Assembly (NCBI GenBank): GCA_030560485.1
Contig: JAKTTS010000236.1
Location: 1-23,064 of the forward strand
Origin: Ascoidea tarda (nom. inval.)
Lineage: Eukaryota > Ascomycota > Saccharomycetes > Ascoideales > Ascoideaceae
DNA length: 23,064 nt
Direction of reading: 5' to 3'
The translations under genes and the position numbers were made by a program. Below, one piece after another: positions 10,432 to 19,900 of the stretch; position 1 is the first letter of the stretch, and each line of letters begins with the position of its first letter. Below the pieces are notes generated by a model. The model worked only from the letters and a program-made list of their open reading frames with translations. It was not told where the DNA came from and ran no database searches.

Positions 10432-12669
10432 ATGAAATATTCCAATAATTTTCAGCTCTGGCTTCTGATTTTTTTTTGTCTTTCAGCCTTTCAACTTCTG
10501 GTCTTGTCAACATCTTCCTCCCACTCGGTTTTAGATTTCAACTATTTTACACATCAGCTTCAATATCTTGACCAACTATCCTCTCATAATCCAGAAACAA
10601 ATTTAGATGATCGCTATAACCTTTTGCTATCTGAGCTACAACTGCTGAACTCGAAGGCTGCCTCTCGTTCAGACTCTACTTTTCATCTATCAATTGACCA
10701 GGTGATTGATCTCTCTTTAAGAACTCTTTATAAGAAGGCTATTCTCAACGTTTCTTTGAAGAATTTAAATCAAGCTATAGTCGATTTGAGTAACTTTTTG
10801 AATATCTATAACCTGCATTACAATCTCAATAGTGCTAAGGAAAACGAACACAAGAATTCCAGAACTTTCGTCACTATTCAGTTGTTATCCTTATATCTTC
10901 AAGTTGGTAACTACGATGCCATTTTCGCTTTATTAAGTGATTCTTCGATTCAGTATTTACCAAAGGATAAACTCGATAAAATTTTAACTGATTTCAATGA
11001 AGTCAAACTGTTGATATCAAATATTAACCAAATTTTAAATTCCAACTTAAATTCAAGTTCTTTTTCAGCTGCAGATTACAATTTAACTTCAGATTACCTA
11101 TCTTCTGCGCTTGCAATCTCCAATTCAAATCCTCAATTATACTTGCTACTGATCAAAAATGACTTAAAATATTTATTTGGCTATTTCAAATTGTCACTGT
11201 TTCCATTTTCAAAATATCTGCTAACTCAGAATTTGTTATCCTCCTTTTTATCTTTATCAAAACTTTTGCCCCTAGATTCAACCAACTATCTAATTCTATC
11301 AAACCTATACCTCTTCCAATTCAGTAATGACAGAATATCTCAGCTCTTTACTAAAAGAGGAATTCATTATGATTTTGATAATTCTATTTTAAAGCTTTAT
11401 GTGAAATTTTTTTCACGAAATATAAAGTTTTTTGCTCTTTTCAATAGCATTAAGTCTTACAACGACTATTATTTTATTGTCGATAAAAATGGTGATGCTA
11501 ATTACAATTATAGTGAACATGAGAAACCCAATGTCTTGGATGAATCACACTATACTGAAATGCTTGATAATCTATTATCCCCTGACCATCCCTTTCTACT
11601 TTCAAATCTTGATATGAAAAGGTACTTTAAAGATAAAAACATTTCAAATAATTTTCAGTTATTAAATTACATGTCTAATCTTTTTAATAATTATCTTTTA
11701 AATTATGGCAATAATCCTGATTATTTTTCAATAAATCCAGATCTATTATCGGATAATATTTTGATGACAATAAATAATTTTTCTCTTGAATTGAACAAAA
11801 TCATCCTTATTTCAATGTTAAATTCAAATCCATCTCACCCAAAATTTAATTCAAAGGATTTAAAATTTTATGTCAACAATATTATCAAGTTCGAACTACT
11901 AAACTCAAATAAAACACAAGAAGAAACTAAAAATAATAACTACATTCCTCAATTTTTTCCCGCTGTCATCCCAAAACTTGAATCTCTACTTAAGTCCAAA
12001 AATATAGATCAATTGAAAAAAATATTCGATTTCTATCTAAAAAATAACATCAATAAAGACAAACTTACCAAAAACAAACTTTTTCAGAAATATTACCAAA
12101 AGTTTGAATCTCTAATTGAAGACCAGAATCAACAAAACTGGAATCATCGAAACCAGCGTCAGCAAAGGCAACAGCAAGTTCGTCCACAGTCCTCAAGAAA
12201 TAATTACTATAAAATCCTCGGGGTGCCTAAAAATGCTGACCAGGCTGAAATTAAAAAGGCTTATAGGGCTTTGACCAAAAAGTTTCATCCAGACAAATAT
12301 CAGGGAAATAGCAAGTCCAAAGAAGAAATCGAAGCAAAAATGAGTGAAATCAATAGGGCGTATGAGGTTTTATCAAACAAAGAGTTGAAGGAGAGATATG
12401 ACAATGGTGACGACCCAAATGATCCTCATGGTAGGCCTGCATCTAACAGTGGACAAAATAGTCATAATTTTCAAAAGGGAGGGTTTAATCCTTTTGGTAC
12501 TGGTGGTAATGGTAGAGCCAAAAATTTCCACTTTAACTTTGGTGGAAATACAAACAAAAACTTCTTTCAGCAATCATGGCAGCAAAAATCATCTGGAAGA
12601 AGTGGGCCTTTTGCTCAGTTTTTTGGTCACTCCAATCAAAGAAGAAACAACAAAAAAAGAGCCTTTTGA
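10432..12669 (+). CDS. JEM1: ER lumenal J-domain co-chaperone, Jem1-like
   Basis: The 745-residue product starts with a clear signal peptide or anchor (MKYSNNFQLWLLIFF, hydrophobic to about residue 26). A long Leu/Ser/Asn-rich helical region (about 35-570) with weak TPR-like character follows, then a Gln/Arg-rich linker, then a J domain at about 591-660 with NYYKILG at its start and HPD at 619-621. A Gly/Phe/Asn-rich tail follows, ending in basic residues. This layout matches Saccharomyces Jem1, which works with the Hsp70 Kar2 in the ER for folding and nuclear fusion, and the related P58IPK/DNAJC3 proteins. No HDEL-type retention signal is present. The ATG at 10432 is chosen because it places the hydrophobic segment at the N terminus. 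An in-frame ATG at 10279 would add 51 residues. It has at least nine CTG codons, far more than ARD1, SHG1 or THO1. Confidence 0.8.
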   Translation: MKYSNNFQLWLLIFFCLSAFQLLVLSTSSSHSVLDFNYFTHQLQYLDQLSSHNPETNLDDRYNLLLSELQLLNSKAASRSDSTFHLSIDQVIDLSLRTLYKKAILNVSLKNLNQAIVDLSNFLNIYNLHYNLNSAKENEHKNSRTFVTIQLLSLYLQVGNYDAIFALLSDSSIQYLPKDKLDKILTDFNEVKLLISNINQILNSNLNSSSFSAADYNLTSDYLSSALAISNSNPQLYLLLIKNDLKYLFGYFKLSLFPFSKYLLTQNLLSSFLSLSKLLPLDSTNYLILSNLYLFQFSNDRISQLFTKRGIHYDFDNSILKLYVKFFSRNIKFFALFNSIKSYNDYYFIVDKNGDANYNYSEHEKPNVLDESHYTEMLDNLLSPDHPFLLSNLDMKRYFKDKNISNNFQLLNYMSNLFNNYLLNYGNNPDYFSINPDLLSDNILMTINNFSLELNKIILISMLNSNPSHPKFNSKDLKFYVNNIIKFELLNSNKTQEETKNNNYIPQFFPAVIPKLESLLKSKNIDQLKKIFDFYLKNNINKDKLTKNKLFQKYYQKFESLIEDQNQQNWNHRNQRQQRQQQVRPQSSRNNYYKILGVPKNADQAEIKKAYRALTKKFHPDKYQGNSKSKEEIEAKMSEINRAYEVLSNKELKERYDNGDDPNDPHGRPASNSGQNSHNFQKGGFNPFGTGGNGRAKNFHFNFGGNTNKNFFQQSWQQKSSGRSGPFAQFFGHSNQRRNNKKRAF

Positions 12670-12827
12670 AAGCTATTTCTATTTTTTAAATCATTTTTTA
12701 GAAAGGTCAACAGTAGCACAACCATTTGTTTAATAGACAATGGCCTATAAATAGTCTATATACACTGATTTCTTCCTCAAAAATATTGCATAGTATAACC
12801 ACACAGCCAATTCATCATTACCTACTT
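12670..12827. other. Convergent spacer JEM1/APC2
   Basis: A short 158-bp gap between the stop codons of two converging genes. It must hold both 3' processing signals. Nothing else is visible. Confidence 0.6.
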
Positions 12828-15800
12828 TCACGGATTATAAATATACAGATCACCTCTCTCACGCTTAATATATCCCTTGCTTAACAACGAGTCAATTCCT
12901 GATTTAATGTCCTTGATTGCTGGCTCCTCTCTTCCGTTATCCCTAATCAGGCTAATAACACCCATGATCAAGTTAGAATGAGTAATAGAACTTGATCCGT
13001 TTAAATTTTTGATGATAATACTTTCTATTTCTAATGATCTGTCATTTTGTGTGTTTTCCTCTAAGTCAACATACAGTCTTTTTGAAATAAAATCACTGCC
13101 ATCAAGATATTCATCCACGTTTTCAGCTAAATTGTCCTCTACACTTTCTTGACTATTTTTCAGCACTTTGGTACTTGTTGGTGATTGATCATCATCTCTC
13201 ACAACAGAACCAGTTACAGTTCTTTTCCTTTGTTTCTTATTTAACATTGAAGACCGATATACTTCAACCTTCCGATTGTAATTCTTTAGTGAAATTACAG
13301 GAACCTTGACGATTTCACTACTGTTCTGATAATTGTCGTTAAATCGAAAAATATCATCATTGAGAAACACTGGACTTTTTTTGTTTTTTAGTAATATTGG
13401 ATTTCTAGATGCAGTTAATGAATACAACGAGCACTTAATTGAATCAATCACTTTCGTGGAATGAGAATAAATTTCTGTGGTTTTGATGCTTTCTGTTTCT
13501 CCTTTGCTTTCTCCATCGTTACGGGTTATATCAACCTCCAACTTTTCCAAAATTTGCAGATATGTCATCTTTGATTCATTTTCAAACAAAAGAATAATAG
13601 ACGCAGTTATGATATTGATATTCAATGTCTTCAACCCTGTCAGAAAATTCACATCTAAAATAATTGTGTTGTAAAAAAAAGACCAGTTTAGCCGTCTCAA
13701 GTTAGTCCCTTCAGCATAAAACCTGTTAAACTCACTAAGAATATTATTGAGTGGACTGGGTAATGTGATATTTCCCACAAATGATGGAGGATCTGGCCAG
13801 CATTTCGTAGTTAAGATCAAAGGAGAAAATTCTAATACAGTGGGGAAGTTTTTCAAATGATCATGAAACTTGGTTTTATATGTTTTTGAAAGATTCAAAT
13901 CTCGAAACATATCCATAAATTTGTTGAATCTGATCGATGCTTCTTCTTTGTCATAATTGATAAAAAGCTTTAAAAACATTTTCTCGGCCTCAACACTTTT
14001 TTCAACTTTGATTCTGCTCAGCTCAACATTTTCCGAATAATAATTGATTAATCTCTTGGACAAATAATTTTTATAGATTCTGACAAAATATGTTTTGTCT
14101 TCAATTCTTTGATAAAACCAAATAATTTTTTCAAACAAGCCATTTAGGGCCACTTCATAGTCCAAAATCCGATTATTGGAAGATAGTGAAACCATTAAAT
14201 CCTGAAAAAAATCATTGCAATACTTTACGATTAACAAAATTGGATAATTATTCTTAATACTAAGTAGATTAGAGAATTTGTTATTAATATCGTTAACAAA
14301 GTTAGCGTTGTTATTAAAACTGTATTTAATAATGTGATCAAGTACTTCTTTTTCTTTGAATAAGAAATCAACCAAATTATTGGAGCTTTTGGTGATAACA
14401 TTATTATTTGAATTGGCATTACCAAAATTATCGAGTATTTTTGAGCTTAAATTATTTTCAATCAACCTGGAATAAATCTTGCTTAATATTGGAATCTTTT
14501 TAGTATTATTTAGTGTGAATTTATACAAATGATTTAATGAGTGTTTGTTTGAGTTTCGAATAATTGGAGGTAATATTAAATTCAACGTTTCTTCAAAGTT
14601 TTGAAATAATAATGAATCCACTATGATCGTCTTGTTTTTGACAATTTTCTCTTGATTTCTTTTTATATCTTTGAGATTGTCATAATTTTTAAAGTAACTT
14701 TCAGAGTTTATGTGATTTATACTGTCGTTATTATTATCATTATCATTATCATTATTATTATAATTATTATTATCGGGAAATAAAACTGAACATTCGAATT
14801 GGTATTGTTTAACTTCAGAAACTTTTTTTTTGCCAGAATTTTTCTGCCAAGAACCCCGATTGAAATTGCTGTTATAAATGTTTTCTAGTAAAGATAATTC
14901 AAACTTGAATACGTTGATGAAGTTTTCAATAAATTTTGAATTGAAGGGATTGGTAGAGTAATCATCATTTGAATTTGAAGATAGTAATGTCTTTTTGTAA
15001 TCAGAATAAAAGAATTTATTTTCAAGCTGAAAGATTTTATCAAATAGCACCGAATTGTCAAAAAGATCTATTTCCTTCAAAATTTTCATGACTTTCAAAA
15101 TAAAAGTGTATAAAATGTTTAGGTTTTTTATACTATTGGAATCATTGAATTTATCAGGGTCGAATTGGTTAGTTGTATTACTATTCAAAGCAATCGATTT
15201 TGATATTATGAATAATCGAATAATTCTAAGAGAATAGAATAAATATAAAAAGACCAACAGACCATACTTGTTGGAGTTTTTTGGATATAAATAAGAGTTG
15301 GCAGACTTGAAATCAAAATCAAAGTCGAAATCAGGTTCATATTCAAGTTGATCTGTTTTATTTTTTCTTTCATTAGGAGCATCAATGTGATCCACATCAT
15401 CGTTGGTTTTATTGCTTTGAGTGGCATTTTCAAATTTATCTGTTTTTCTTTTGTCAAAAAATGAAGCCATAACAATGTAAACCCCAAATTCTTTAAGTTT
15501 TTTCTTGCTGTTTAGATTAAAATTGGACAACAATTTAAAATCATCAAAAGGGATTAATGATCGATCCAAATAAATGAAAATTAATCGGATTAGAACGATT
15601 TTACTCATCCACATATTGTAAGAATCTGTAAACAATTTTAAGAAATCTGTCAACAAAATTATCAAATCATCATAATAACCTAGATCGAGAACCCAGTTGT
15701 TGGAGTATTCCTTTGTTGAGCTTAGATTTAGAAAGCGAATATGGTTTTTATAATCATTTGAATTTATTTGAGCTATAAGATGATCAAACTGGACTTTTAA

Positions 15801-16208
15801 AGTTGAGTCAAAATAATTTTCAAAATGATTTTTGATTTTCAAAATCAAAATTCTATATAGCTTTGAGGAGTAGTTGTTGTTTACCAAAAATTGAACATTT
15901 GAATAAAGTTTGTTGATTGAATAATTCAAGGGTGGAGTGTCATTATTTCTAAAACACTCGGTTTGATTGTTGGATAGAATAAAGTCCAAAGCATCAATCA
16001 ATTCATTCAAATACTTTTCCAAGACCTGTTGTTTCTTTGGGTTGTCTACTTTCTTAAATCTGCTTTGCAAAAGTTGAATCTGCTGCTGTTCGAGCGACAA
16101 GTGGGAACAGTGGATTCTTGGAACGAGGTGTTGCGCAGTATCTAGATTGCAACCCAGAGTAATAGTAGCTAGGACCTCACTGACAGCCATTATCTCAGAA
16201 GGATCCAT
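12828..16208 (-). CDS. APC2: Anaphase-promoting complex cullin subunit, Apc2-like
   Basis: Apc2 is the cullin of the anaphase-promoting complex. It holds the RING subunit Apc11 and so forms the catalytic core that ubiquitinates securin and cyclins. The 1126-residue product has a divergent, Asn-rich N-terminal half, a cullin homology region in the second half (NYLSKRLINYY near residue 714, and LNWSFFYNTIILDV followed by ITASIILLFENES), and a winged-helix-like C terminus (about 1064-1126, ending GYIKRERGDLYIYNP) where APC2 and cullin proteins have one. It is longer than the Saccharomyces protein because of disordered insertions, including a Asn/Asp run near 14737-14775. The ATG at 16208 is the first in the frame, and a second ATG (MAVSEVL) lies six codons later. 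The cullin class is secure; Apc2 rather than another cullin is inferred from the divergence and C-terminal form. Confidence 0.78.
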   Translation of the reverse strand: MDPSEIMAVSEVLATITLGCNLDTAQHLVPRIHCSHLSLEQQQIQLLQSRFKKVDNPKKQQVLEKYLNELIDALDFILSNNQTECFRNNDTPPLNYSINKLYSNVQFLVNNNYSSKLYRILILKIKNHFENYFDSTLKVQFDHLIAQINSNDYKNHIRFLNLSSTKEYSNNWVLDLGYYDDLIILLTDFLKLFTDSYNMWMSKIVLIRLIFIYLDRSLIPFDDFKLLSNFNLNSKKKLKEFGVYIVMASFFDKRKTDKFENATQSNKTNDDVDHIDAPNERKNKTDQLEYEPDFDFDFDFKSANSYLYPKNSNKYGLLVFLYLFYSLRIIRLFIISKSIALNSNTTNQFDPDKFNDSNSIKNLNILYTFILKVMKILKEIDLFDNSVLFDKIFQLENKFFYSDYKKTLLSSNSNDDYSTNPFNSKFIENFINVFKFELSLLENIYNSNFNRGSWQKNSGKKKVSEVKQYQFECSVLFPDNNNYNNNDNDNDNNNDSINHINSESYFKNYDNLKDIKRNQEKIVKNKTIIVDSLLFQNFEETLNLILPPIIRNSNKHSLNHLYKFTLNNTKKIPILSKIYSRLIENNLSSKILDNFGNANSNNNVITKSSNNLVDFLFKEKEVLDHIIKYSFNNNANFVNDINNKFSNLLSIKNNYPILLIVKYCNDFFQDLMVSLSSNNRILDYEVALNGLFEKIIWFYQRIEDKTYFVRIYKNYLSKRLINYYSENVELSRIKVEKSVEAEKMFLKLFINYDKEEASIRFNKFMDMFRDLNLSKTYKTKFHDHLKNFPTVLEFSPLILTTKCWPDPPSFVGNITLPSPLNNILSEFNRFYAEGTNLRRLNWSFFYNTIILDVNFLTGLKTLNINIITASIILLFENESKMTYLQILEKLEVDITRNDGESKGETESIKTTEIYSHSTKVIDSIKCSLYSLTASRNPILLKNKKSPVFLNDDIFRFNDNYQNSSEIVKVPVISLKNYNRKVEVYRSSMLNKKQRKRTVTGSVVRDDDQSPTSTKVLKNSQESVEDNLAENVDEYLDGSDFISKRLYVDLEENTQNDRSLEIESIIIKNLNGSSSITHSNLIMGVISLIRDNGREEPAIKDIKSGIDSLLSKGYIKRERGDLYIYNP

Positions 16209-16399
16209 CAACAAGACAACATTGAACAGAGTAAAACACTAATCTGGAGTGGATTAGTGATTCTCCTTCTTTCAGAAGCTGATTATATCGACTCGACACG
16301 TGCAGCTCGGGCCGATTTTGAGAGAAGCCGAAACTGTTAAAGTTGGAGGTTTTGGAGTATTTGAAGTTGCTGGAGTTGTTGACGCTACAGATACTTGCT
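16209..16399. promoter_or_regulatory. Divergent promoter of APC2 and SHG1
   Basis: About 190 bp separate the start codons of APC2 (-) and SHG1 (+), so the promoters must be shared or interleaved. A CACGTG palindrome at 16297-16302 lies in a GC-richer patch near the middle. CACGTG is the E-box bound in yeasts by Cbf1- or Pho4-type bHLH factors. Which gene it serves cannot be told from sequence. Confidence 0.6.
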
Positions 16400-16900
16400 A
16401 TGGCAGAACTTAATGGAAACACCACCAATGCTGGTGGCAAGGCGATTGATATCAATAAGTTGATTCTCACGTACAAGCGAAGTGGGGGTTTTGATGAGAG
16501 AAAGAAAGAGATTTTGCAGAGCTTTGTTGAAACACCCCAATACCAGCAGTTGATGCAGCTAGTTAAAAAGTTTGTTGAAAATGAAATCTCCAAAGATCCC
16601 TCGTTATTGTTGAAGAATCGAGGCCAGCTAACAGCACTAATCGAAGGGTCTATAATGAGATTGCCTGATTCTACTGGGAAGAGCAATGTGGACAACAAAG
16701 GTGAAACCTCTGGTCAAGAACAGGATATATCGCCAGAGGACATATTTGAAAATTCTGATGAGTTTGAAGATAATGCTCAGATATCATCTGTGATTTCGAA
16801 GATGATAGATAATTTGGCAAATGAATCAACAATCAATTCTAATAGATTGAGGAATGAAGTCAAGAAATCGTTAAATAATATGGTTGATAAAGAAAAATAG
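16400..16900 (+). CDS. SHG1: COMPASS complex subunit, Shg1/BOD1 family
   Basis: The 166-residue product has the Shg1/BOD1 homology region at about residues 17-88: a basic IxxLILTYKRSGGFDERKK start, a helix through FVETPQYQQLMQLVKKFVENEI, and the RGQLTALIEGSIMR end. In Saccharomyces, Shg1 is a subunit of COMPASS (Set1C), which methylates histone H3 lysine 4 in the nucleus. The C-terminal half is acidic, then helical with a basic end. The ATG at 16400 is used because the frame upstream has no ATG. The length is slightly above that of the Saccharomyces protein. It is divergent from APC2 and convergent with THO1. It contains no CTG codon. Confidence 0.82.
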   Translation: MAELNGNTTNAGGKAIDINKLILTYKRSGGFDERKKEILQSFVETPQYQQLMQLVKKFVENEISKDPSLLLKNRGQLTALIEGSIMRLPDSTGKSNVDNKGETSGQEQDISPEDIFENSDEFEDNAQISSVISKMIDNLANESTINSNRLRNEVKKSLNNMVDKEK

Positions 16901-17301
16901 TTAAATAAAATATTGTAAAGGCAATCATTGAAATTAGGCAAGCAAATAATTTTACAAATATACTTGGGGTATAAAGAAATAAAAAAAACCCGAAAATGAA
17001 AATGAAAACTAAAATGAAAATGAAATAACTATAATAATAAATATAATACTATAATAACTATAACTATAATAACATTTTTTAGAAAAAAGATCGAAGAAAT
17101 AAAATCACAAAAAAAAGAGAAACAAAATAAATAAAAGGAAAACAAAAAAAAAAGGAAAAAAACAGGTAGCGAAACCCCAGTTAAACAAGAAGATTAAATT
17201 GAAAATTATAAATTTTATAAATTTGATTGAGTTAAAGAAAATGTTTTACTAGTTGTTATTTAATTATTCATTTATTTATTGACTTTTCCAATCAAAAAGT
17301 A
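16901..17301. other. Convergent spacer SHG1/THO1 with A-rich simple sequence
   Basis: These 401 bases lie between two converging stop codons. Bases about 16975-17160 are low-complexity: AAAATG-type runs, then an ATA/ACT-rich stretch with repeated ACTATAATA words, then A-rich runs. An AATAAA lies just after the SHG1 stop. No gene is visible. Confidence 0.6.
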
Positions 17302-18039
17302 TTATCTTGTTTCTCTAAATCTTCTACTGTTATCGCTGGGATTGCTATTGAATCTTCTAGGATGTGAGTGTCTTTTACGGTTATGATAGCTTTTATTAAT
17401 ACTACTTGAAAACCTTTTAAAGTTCTTTCTGGGTCTCAATTCTTCACTGGTGGAAGTCAATTCTCTTGCTAATGATGTACCAGGTTGAACACCAAATTTT
17501 TGGATTCTTATTAAATCCTTTTCAGCATTTTCTAATCCAACTTTATCCCCGAATTTTTTAGCTCTCGAGATTTTTTTTTGGAGTAGTTCAATAGCTGCGG
17601 TTTTTAATTCATCGGGAGTAAGTGTTTTTTTCTCTTTTGTTTCGCTATCACTTGAGTCAGTTGAGCCATTTTTGATATTAACACTGGAATCATGAGCTTT
17701 ATTGATTTTAAATATTTTAGGCATTATAACAGTCAATGTAGAGTCATTTGCAGGGTGTGAGTTTGGTATAGCTTGTGATTGTTCTTGTTCCTGTTCATCA
17801 TTTTTTTGTGTATCTTCATTGCTATCAACTGAATCTTTTGGATTGTTGTTAGATTGGACATTATTGGGTTCAATTGAGGGCTCTACGGCCTCATATTGGT
17901 TTTCAGCTTCTTGCTGGGATGATTTATCATCTGCTTCAAGTCTTTTAATTAGATCGTTTTTAATCCCAATAATGGATAGGTTTCTTTCCTTCAATAATTC
18001 TTTTAATTGAGCAACGGTTTTCCCAGCATAGCTTGACAT
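17302..18039 (-). CDS. THO1: SAP-domain mRNP protein, Tho1-like
   Basis: The 245-residue product has an N-terminal SAP domain (about residues 5-40: TVAQLKELLKERNLSIIGIKNDLIKRL, split here as TVAQLKELLKERN and LIKRLEADD), an acidic Gln/Asn/Ser-rich middle (about 42-145), a short conserved helical motif (about 150-190: ISRAKKFGDK and IRIQKFGVQPG) and an Arg/Lys/His/Ser-rich tail (203-245). This is the layout of Saccharomyces Tho1 and the human CIP29/SARNP group, which bind nucleic acid and act in mRNP assembly and export in the nucleus. The ATG at 18039 is chosen because the SAP domain follows at once. The longer open frame upstream lacks ATG and looks like promoter. It converges on SHG1. Confidence 0.85.
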   Translation of the reverse strand: MSSYAGKTVAQLKELLKERNLSIIGIKNDLIKRLEADDKSSQQEAENQYEAVEPSIEPNNVQSNNNPKDSVDSNEDTQKNDEQEQEQSQAIPNSHPANDSTLTVIMPKIFKINKAHDSSVNIKNGSTDSSDSETKEKKTLTPDELKTAAIELLQKKISRAKKFGDKVGLENAEKDLIRIQKFGVQPGTSLARELTSTSEELRPRKNFKRFSSSINKSYHNRKRHSHPRRFNSNPSDNSRRFRETR

Positions 18040-18480
18040 TTTGAGATTGAATGTGAAAGGACAATAAGCGAGAAGGCTGAATGGACGTGTATGGTCTGTG
18101 GAAGAGAAATGGTTATTAGTTTTTTTTTCAAAACGGCCTGCAAGAAACGTGACAACAATCCAAAATGGAAAAATACAGTACACGTGCTTGGTCTCGTGAT
18201 TAGAGACATATTTGCGCCACTAAAGTGTTGTCAGATGGCAGGATTTTTGAATTCCGGGAAAAGCAATACCTGGGTCAGATGTGTATGGCAGATGCACTCC
18301 GGCCGTGAAGATTAAGCTTTGAGGGCACCAACACCCCTTGATTCCTGTATCCCGATAAGAGGCACAGGCTTTTGGAGGACTGAATTATTATTAGTCGAAC
18401 CTGAAGGTGGATCAGCCTTTGTTGGTGGTCTCTTTTTTTGGATCTGCAAATGAAATGATGTGCATTGAATTTTCAATTTT
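18040..18480. promoter_or_regulatory. THO1 upstream region, with GC-richer block
   Basis: The THO1 promoter must lie here, reading on the minus strand. A CACGTG hexamer at 18181-18186 is 142 bp upstream of the THO1 ATG. Just beyond it, GTCTC and GAGAC form a 5-bp dyad (about 18191-18207). Bases 18180-18440 are GC-richer than the neighbourhood and end in a run of seven T at 18433-18439. GTCAGATG occurs twice, near 18230 and 18275. I could not match this block to a tRNA or any known RNA. Confidence 0.5.
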
Positions 18481-18672
18481 CACTCTTACAAGTTTTAGTA
18501 AGTAAGATAATAAATAATGAATATTTTCTCACAGGCTTTGGAGAGAAAAAGGCAAGAGAAAATTAAAACAACCTAAATGCGACCTAAAGATGATTTAGTA
18601 AAGTACACATGAAGGATGTGTGAGTAAAGAATTTCAGAAATATTGCAGTTTAGACTCATTTTACAATGCTCT

Positions 18673-18721
18673 ATAATAGTAATAATAATAGTAACAATAA
18701 TAATAATAATAATAATAATAA
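18673..18721. repeat. (AAT)n microsatellite
   Basis: A run of TAG/TAA/CAA-type triplets resolving into pure AAT repeats, ending before AAAAGAAG. It lies in non-coding DNA. Confidence 0.85.
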
Positions 18722-19900
18722 AAGAAGAAAATATATTGTTGCTGAAAATAAATGTCTAGTAAAATGAATTAAATTGAAATAAATGTGTTCTTGGAACAGT
18801 CGACAAAAACAGTGTGAATAGTGAGTTTATTGTATTGAACATTATCAGTGCTGGTGAAGAACAAAGGCGAAAGCACCAAGTAACAATTACAAATATATTA
18901 GCAAATTGGTGTTTGGGATCGCAGATTAAATTCCATAAAAAGTTCATAGTTCAGTTGAAAGATGAATAGTGAATGTTGGAAAAATAATGTCCAGCAGTAG
19001 TGCGTACTGTACACTGCAGATATATGAGGACGCTTGCATAATTTGCTGGTTAGGAAAATAGTTGCTATCGGGAATGCTTTTACTGAGTGATTTAAGTTTC
19101 TGCAAGTGTCAAACATGATTGATGTTCATACAATAAAAACCTTTATAATGTTGAATTTTGAAACTCTATTACTTTAAGCTTCAAAACTGTAAATACTTTG
19201 CAAACCTTAAAAACTTTAGCAATTCTGAATATGGATATGATTCATAAAGCACTAAAAGATTTGTGAAAAGTCTACTCTTAAATTTCTTTTTGGCAATAAC
19301 AATTGATTCACAAAGAAGCTCAAACGGAATTCAGCTTGCTTTAGCAATCGTTTGCTGATGAAATTCTGCCTAGTAAATATGGAAAGTGTTATTGTTTATC
19401 ATTCAGAGAATTGAAATCTTGTTCTGAGCTGTGTTTCAAAGTAAATAAAACTCAGCATGCAAGAACATTATCACTCAAATTATCTTTAAAAGTTAACTAA
19501 TCTCATAATAGAAACATTAAAAAAACAATAAAATATTTACTCAATTTAAGAAACATGAGAAATATAAGAGACTTGGAATTTTGGGTATTTGCAAACTTTA
19601 CAGCTTTTGCAATTAAGAAATTCTATTTATAATATATAGTTTATTTCTGAAACCCGGTCTGTTTTCATCTCTAATTTATGAGAAATTTTTGCTTTTTCTT
19701 TTTGAAATTTTTTTCCAGCATACTCAACAAAAAGTTAAAAACTAGACAAAATCAGGTAATTTGGTAACCTTTAAAATACTACACGGGTAATCATTGTTAA
19801 AGATTTTGCAATAAATAAAGTACTGTAGCTGATACGAATAAAAGACCGGTTACAAAACGCAGCAGACAACAGACAAGTAATATGTTGCAATTAAATATTA
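18722..19900. other. AT-rich gene-free stretch
   Basis: All frames are short and none begins a recognisable protein. A loose direct repeat of about 27 bases (TTTGCAAAC at one end, GCAATT at the other) occurs near 19198 and 19588. Nothing else is supportable. It is probably upstream regulatory or plain spacer DNA. Confidence 0.55.

Noticed and set aside
12398-12733. 111-codon frame overlapping the end of JEM1
   Set aside because: It is an out-of-frame shadow of the J-domain and Gly/Phe-rich coding sequence.
16195-16698. 167-codon minus-strand frame over SHG1
   Set aside because: Antisense shadow of SHG1; the plus-strand product has recognisable Shg1 homology.
17702-18010. 102-codon plus-strand frame over THO1
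   Set aside because: Antisense shadow of the Ser/Glu/Gln-rich part of THO1.
18330-18420. Possible tRNA from a GGTTCGACT-like minus-strand word
   Set aside because: The flanking bases do not form a T stem and no acceptor or D arm is found.
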